The position numbers and the translations under genes were made by a program. A stretch of 6,924 nt of DNA from an uncultured Neisseria sp. (GTDB lineage Bacteria > Pseudomonadota > Gammaproteobacteria > Burkholderiales > Neisseriaceae): the NCBI GenBank assembly GCA_937919795.1, contig CALFOA010000457.1, positions 1 to 6,924 of the forward strand, in the 5' to 3' direction. Below the pieces are notes generated by a model, which was given only the letters and a program-made list of their open reading frames with translations, was not told the origin of the DNA and did not search any database. The first letter of the stretch is position 1, and the number at the start of each line of letters is the position of its first letter. Positions 4,556 through 6,924 of this stretch are shown here, piece by piece.

Positions 4556-6133
4556 TTAATGACGGAAATGGCGCACCCCGGTTAATACCATCGCAATACC
4601 ATGCTCATCGGCTGCGGCGAATACTTCTTCGTCGCGCATTGAGCCGCCGGGGTGGATGATGGCTTTGATGCCCTGCTCGGCGATCACGTCGATGCCGTCG
4701 CGGAACGGGAAGAAGGCATCGGATGCGGCGCAGGCGCCGTTGAGGTCGAAGCCGCCGTCTTGCGCTTTGCGTGCGGCGATGCGGGTGGAATCCACGCGGC
4801 TCATCTGGCCGGCGCCGATGCCGTAAGTTTGGCCGCCTTTGCCGAACACGATGGCGTTGGATTTCACAAATTTTGCCACGTTCCACACAAACAGCAAATC
4901 ATGCCATTCCTGCTCGGTCGGTTGGCGTTTGCTCACCACTTTCAAATCTTCCTTGCGGATGCGGTGAATGTCGGGGGTTTGCACCAACAAACCGCCACCA
5001 ACGCGTTTCAATTCAAAGCGGTTGGCACCGGCCAGCAGCGGCACTTCCAGTACGCGCACGTTTTTCTTGGCGGCGATGATTTCTTTGGCTTTGTCGGTGA
5101 ACTTCGGTGCCATCAGCACTTCGAGGAACTGGCCGGTTACCGCCTCTACCGTTTCCGCATCCACTTCGCGGTTGAAGGCGATGATGCCGCCGAAGGCGCT
5201 GGTGGTGTCGGTGGCAAACGCCAGTTTGTAGGCGTTCAGCGGGGTGTCGGCTACCGCCACGCCGCAGGGGTTGGCGTGTTTTACAATCACGCAGGCGGGT
5301 GCGTCGAAGGCTTTTACGGCTTCCCAAGCGGCATCAGCGTCGGCGATGTTGTTGTACGACAATTCTTTGCCCTGTAATTGCTGATAGGCACTCAAACAGC
5401 CGGGCGCGGGATACAGGTCGCGGTAAAACGCGGCTTGCTGGTGCGGGTTTTCGCCGTAGCGCATTTCCTGCACTTTCAACCAACTTTGGTTGAACTGCTC
5501 GGGGAACTCACGGATTTCCGGCTCGCCCGCCAGTTTGTCGTCCGATACGCTGGTGAGGTAGTTGGAAATCATGCCGTCGTATTGGGCGGTGTGGCTGAAA
5601 GCTTTGCGAGAAAGGTTAAAGCGGGTTTTGTCGCTCAATTTACCGCCTTGGCTTTGCAACTCTTCGATTACGGCATTGAAATCGCCGTTATCGGTAACGA
5701 TGGCGACGTGTTTCCAGTTTTTCGCCGCAGAACGCACCATGGTGGGGCCGCCGATATCGATGTTTTCAATCGCATCTTCCAGCGTGCAACCGCGTTTGGC
5801 GATGGTGGCGGCAAAAGGATAAAGGTTCACGCACACCAAATCGATGTTGTCGATGCCGTGTTCTTCCATTTTGGCCACGTGCTCCTCCAAATCGCGGCGG
5901 CCAAGAATACCGCCGTGAATTTTCGGGTGCAGCGTTTTCACCCGGCCGTCGAGCATTTCGGGAAAGCCGGTGTAGTCGGCCACTTCGATTACCGGCACGC
6001 CGGCATCGGCCAGCATTTTGGCGGTGCCGCCGGTAGAAAGAATTTCCACGCCGAGTTGATCGAGCGCTTGGGCAAATTCAACCACGCCGCTTTTGTCGGA
6101 CAGGCTGATGAGGGCACGTTTTACAATCGCCAT
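4556..6133 (-). CDS. purH: Bifunctional phosphoribosylaminoimidazolecarboxamide formyltransferase / IMP cyclohydrolase
   Basis: This encodes 525 residues, full length for the family. PurH catalyses the last two steps of purine synthesis: formylation of AICAR with 10-formyl-tetrahydrofolate, then ring closure to IMP, in the cytosol as a homodimer. The N-terminal MGS-like cyclohydrolase domain (about 1-195) shows [37 protein letters not shown] and NLYPF. The AICAR transformylase domain (about 200-525) shows [14 protein letters not shown] (225-238), [17 protein letters not shown], the catalytic K285-H286 in [24 protein letters not shown] (312-325), and the ending [19 protein letters not shown], then [14 protein letters not shown] lies seven bases before the ATG at 6131-6133. 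It lies downstream of fis, behind a hairpin terminator, so readthrough or its own promoter is needed; I see no strong promoter. A decayed copy of its 3' end lies at 3454-3510, suggesting that part of this gene was brought in by recombination. Confidence 0.97.
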   Translation of the reverse strand: MAIVKRALISLSDKSGVVEFAQALDQLGVEILSTGGTAKMLADAGVPVIEVADYTGFPEMLDGRVKTLHPKIHGGILGRRDLEEHVAKMEEHGIDNIDLVCVNLYPFAATIAKRGCTLEDAIENIDIGGPTMVRSAAKNWKHVAIVTDNGDFNAVIEELQSQGGKLSDKTRFNLSRKAFSHTAQYDGMISNYLTSVSDDKLAGEPEIREFPEQFNQSWLKVQEMRYGENPHQQAAFYRDLYPAPGCLSAYQQLQGKELSYNNIADADAAWEAVKAFDAPACVIVKHANPCGVAVADTPLNAYKLAFATDTTSAFGGIIAFNREVDAETVEAVTGQFLEVLMAPKFTDKAKEIIAAKKNVRVLEVPLLAGANRFELKRVGGGLLVQTPDIHRIRKEDLKVVSKRQPTEQEWHDLLFVWNVAKFVKSNAIVFGKGGQTYGIGAGQMSRVDSTRIAARKAQDGGFDLNGACAASDAFFPFRDGIDVIAEQGIKAIIHPGGSMRDEEVFAAADEHGIAMVLTGVRHFRH

Positions 6134-6175
6134 AAATGGGCTCCTTTATTGATTGAGAACAGCATCACGAATACA

Positions 6176-6214
6176 AAATAAAAAGCCGCCCGAATCTGGA
6201 AAACTCGGGCAGCC
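6176..6214 (-). terminator. Intrinsic terminator after fis, upstream of purH
   Basis: In minus-strand RNA a 9-10 bp stem (arms 6205-6214 and 6184-6193, one or two G-U pairs, GC-rich) with an 11-nt loop is followed by UUUUUAUUUU (6184-6175). It begins a few bases after the fis stop codon. There is no T-run on the plus strand, so it acts on minus-strand transcripts only. Its position ~45 nt before purH also allows a role as an attenuator. Confidence 0.8.
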
Positions 6215-6220
6215 ATAGCG

Positions 6221-6466
6221 TTATACATCCAGCAAATCATGCTCCAACAACTTCTTGCGCAGCGTATTGCGGTTCAAGCCCAGCATCGCCGCCGCTTTGC
6301 TCTGGTTGCCGCCGCATTGCGCCATCACGCAGCGCAGCATCGGTTTTTCGACCTGCCGCAACACCATGTCGTACACGCCTTGTGCGGGCTCGCCGTCTAG
6401 GGTACGGAAGTATTGGTTGAGGTTTTGTTCTATGGTGTGAGCAATGTCGGGCACTCGGTTGGGCAT
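6221..6466 (-). CDS. fis: Fis-family DNA-binding protein
   Basis: This encodes 81 residues. Fis is a small homodimeric nucleoid protein that bends DNA and regulates rRNA, recombination and many promoters. The C-terminal helix-turn-helix is clear: NQSKAAAMLGLNRNTLRKKL (54-73), typical of HTH_8/Fis, preceded by the dimer helices (about 28-50, VYDMVLRQVEKPMLRCVMAQ). It lacks part of the N-terminal arm of the 98-residue enterobacterial protein, as is usual for betaproteobacterial Fis. AAAGAGA lies about six bases before the ATG at 6464-6466. The upstream neighbour is dusB, the same order as the dusB-fis operon of enterobacteria, but here a strong DUS hairpin (6507-6550) lies between them, and another terminator follows fis. 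Confidence 0.92.
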   Translation of the reverse strand: MPNRVPDIAHTIEQNLNQYFRTLDGEPAQGVYDMVLRQVEKPMLRCVMAQCGGNQSKAAAMLGLNRNTLRKKLLEHDLLDV

Positions 6467-6506
6467 GGCGGGTCTCTTTATCGTTATTGGAATGAGGGGG
6501 GAACTA

Positions 6507-6550
6507 AATGCCTGTCTGAAAAAAGATTGCTTGTTTTTCAGACAGGCATT
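6507..6550. terminator. DUS hairpin between dusB and fis
   Basis: A 17-bp perfect stem (6507-6523 with 6534-6550) encloses a 10-nt loop and contains the uptake sequence at 6509-6520 and its complement at 6537-6548. It lies 22 bases after the dusB stop in the direction of transcription and has A-T edges, so it should terminate dusB transcripts, at least partly uncoupling fis from dusB. The stretch between it and fis (6467-6506) shows no convincing promoter. Confidence 0.82.
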
Positions 6551-6572
6551 GATGGTATTTGTAACAGTAAGT

Positions 6573-6924
6573 TTAAACGGCGGCGGAATTGCGGTAATCA
6601 GTCGGCCATTCGGCCAGCTCTTGCCGGTGAAGAAAGGCGGCCAGCGTATCGTATTGTTCGGCCGCGCTTTCCAAGCGGTTCAGCTCGCGGCGCTGGCTTT
6701 CGCCTTCGGGCAAGCGCGCCAGATACCAGCCGATGTGTTTGCGGGCGATGCGTACACCGGCGATTTCGCCGTAAAAAGCGTGCATTTCGGCAATGTGTTC
6801 CAGCAAAGTGGCGGCCGCTTCGTCGAATTTGGGCGGCGGCGGCAGGCTGCCTTCGGCAAGATAATGGCGGATATCGCGGAACAACCAAGGCTGGCCTTGT
6901 GCGGCGCGGCCGATCATTACGCCG
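6573..6924 (-). CDS. dusB: tRNA-dihydrouridine synthase B, C-terminal part (5' end beyond the window)
   Basis: The frame is open to the right edge (codons for GVMIGRAAQG at the start of the visible part), so 116 residues are seen of a normally ~320-340-residue protein. DusB is an FMN enzyme that reduces uridines to dihydrouridine in the D-loop of tRNA. The visible part has the end of the TIM barrel, where GVMIGRAAQGQPWLFRDI is a phosphate/FMN-binding hallmark, then the C-terminal helical domain with RIARKHIGWYLARLPEGES that helps bind tRNA. Glycine-valine-methionine-isoleucine-glycine-arginine-alanine before QGQPW distinguishes the DusB type. The catalytic cysteine lies outside the window. 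Adjacency to fis is conserved in many proteobacteria and supports the call. Confidence 0.93.
   Translation of the reverse strand, partial: GVMIGRAAQGQPWLFRDIRHYLAEGSLPPPPKFDEAAATLLEHIAEMHAFYGEIAGVRIARKHIGWYLARLPEGESQRRELNRLESAAEQYDTLAAFLHRQELAEWPTDYRNSAAV

Noticed and set aside
3454..4558. Site-specific integration (att sites) at the purH 3' end
   Set aside because: The two purH ends share no long identical core outside the DUS hairpin and no integrase is visible; recombination after DNA uptake explains it better.
4652..6181. Two long plus-strand frames (4652-5377 and 5378-6181) opposite purH
   Set aside because: They are antisense shadows of a GC-rich conserved gene; their translations are low-complexity (rich in G, V, F, H) with no recognisable domain or ribosome-binding site.
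1..6924. CRISPR arrays, tRNA or rRNA genes
   Set aside because: The only repeats of note are DUS hairpins, the MITE ends and short operator-like repeats; no spaced repeat array or cloverleaf was recognised.

Overview
The window looks like a chromosomal stretch from a member of the Neisseriaceae. The clearest sign is the 12-mer TGCCTGTCTGAA, present 11 times in 6.9 kb, always between genes and mostly as inverted pairs that form hairpins. It is related to the Neisseria DNA uptake sequence and matches the variant I recall as the TG-wadDUS dialect (Neisseria wadsworthii and relatives). That species link is from memory. GC-rich coding sequence and the dusB-fis-purH gene order fit a betaproteobacterium.

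Layout from left to right. (1) The 3' end of an iron-siderophore ABC ATPase gene (1-450), ending in a DUS hairpin that appears to be split by a ~97 bp MITE-like element (513-609). (2) A promoter (621-649) and a two-gene unit: a small GNAT-fold acetyltransferase (680-958) and an ABC importer ATPase (965-1912) with no permease or binding protein beside it. (3) A divergent pair: an AraC-family regulator (1973-2842, minus) and the organic hydroperoxide reductase ohr (2953-3384, plus). Two near-identical 13-bp direct repeats, 21 bp apart, lie between them. This cassette is bounded on both sides by an identical 36-bp DUS hairpin. (4) A visibly AT-rich insert (about 3437-4555) holding an XRE-type regulator with a coiled-coil tail and, divergent from it, two small genes of unknown function. 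(5) On the minus strand, an apparent dusB-fis-purH cluster: dusB (cut by the right edge), fis and complete purH, with a hairpin terminator after each gene.

The most notable observation is that the AT-rich insert is bounded on the left by a decayed copy of the last ~18 codons of purH (3454-3510), oriented like the real gene and preceded by the same kind of DUS terminator. The intact purH lies at the right edge. The simplest reading is that ohr and purH were once convergent neighbours sharing one terminator, and that incoming DNA carrying the XRE island together with a new purH 3' end was inserted there, stranding the old 3' end next to ohr.

Functionally the window mixes housekeeping genes (purine synthesis, tRNA dihydrouridine modification, nucleoid protein), metal or solute uptake ATPases, peroxide defence under a probable local AraC regulator, and a small uncharacterised regulator-plus-small-protein module.
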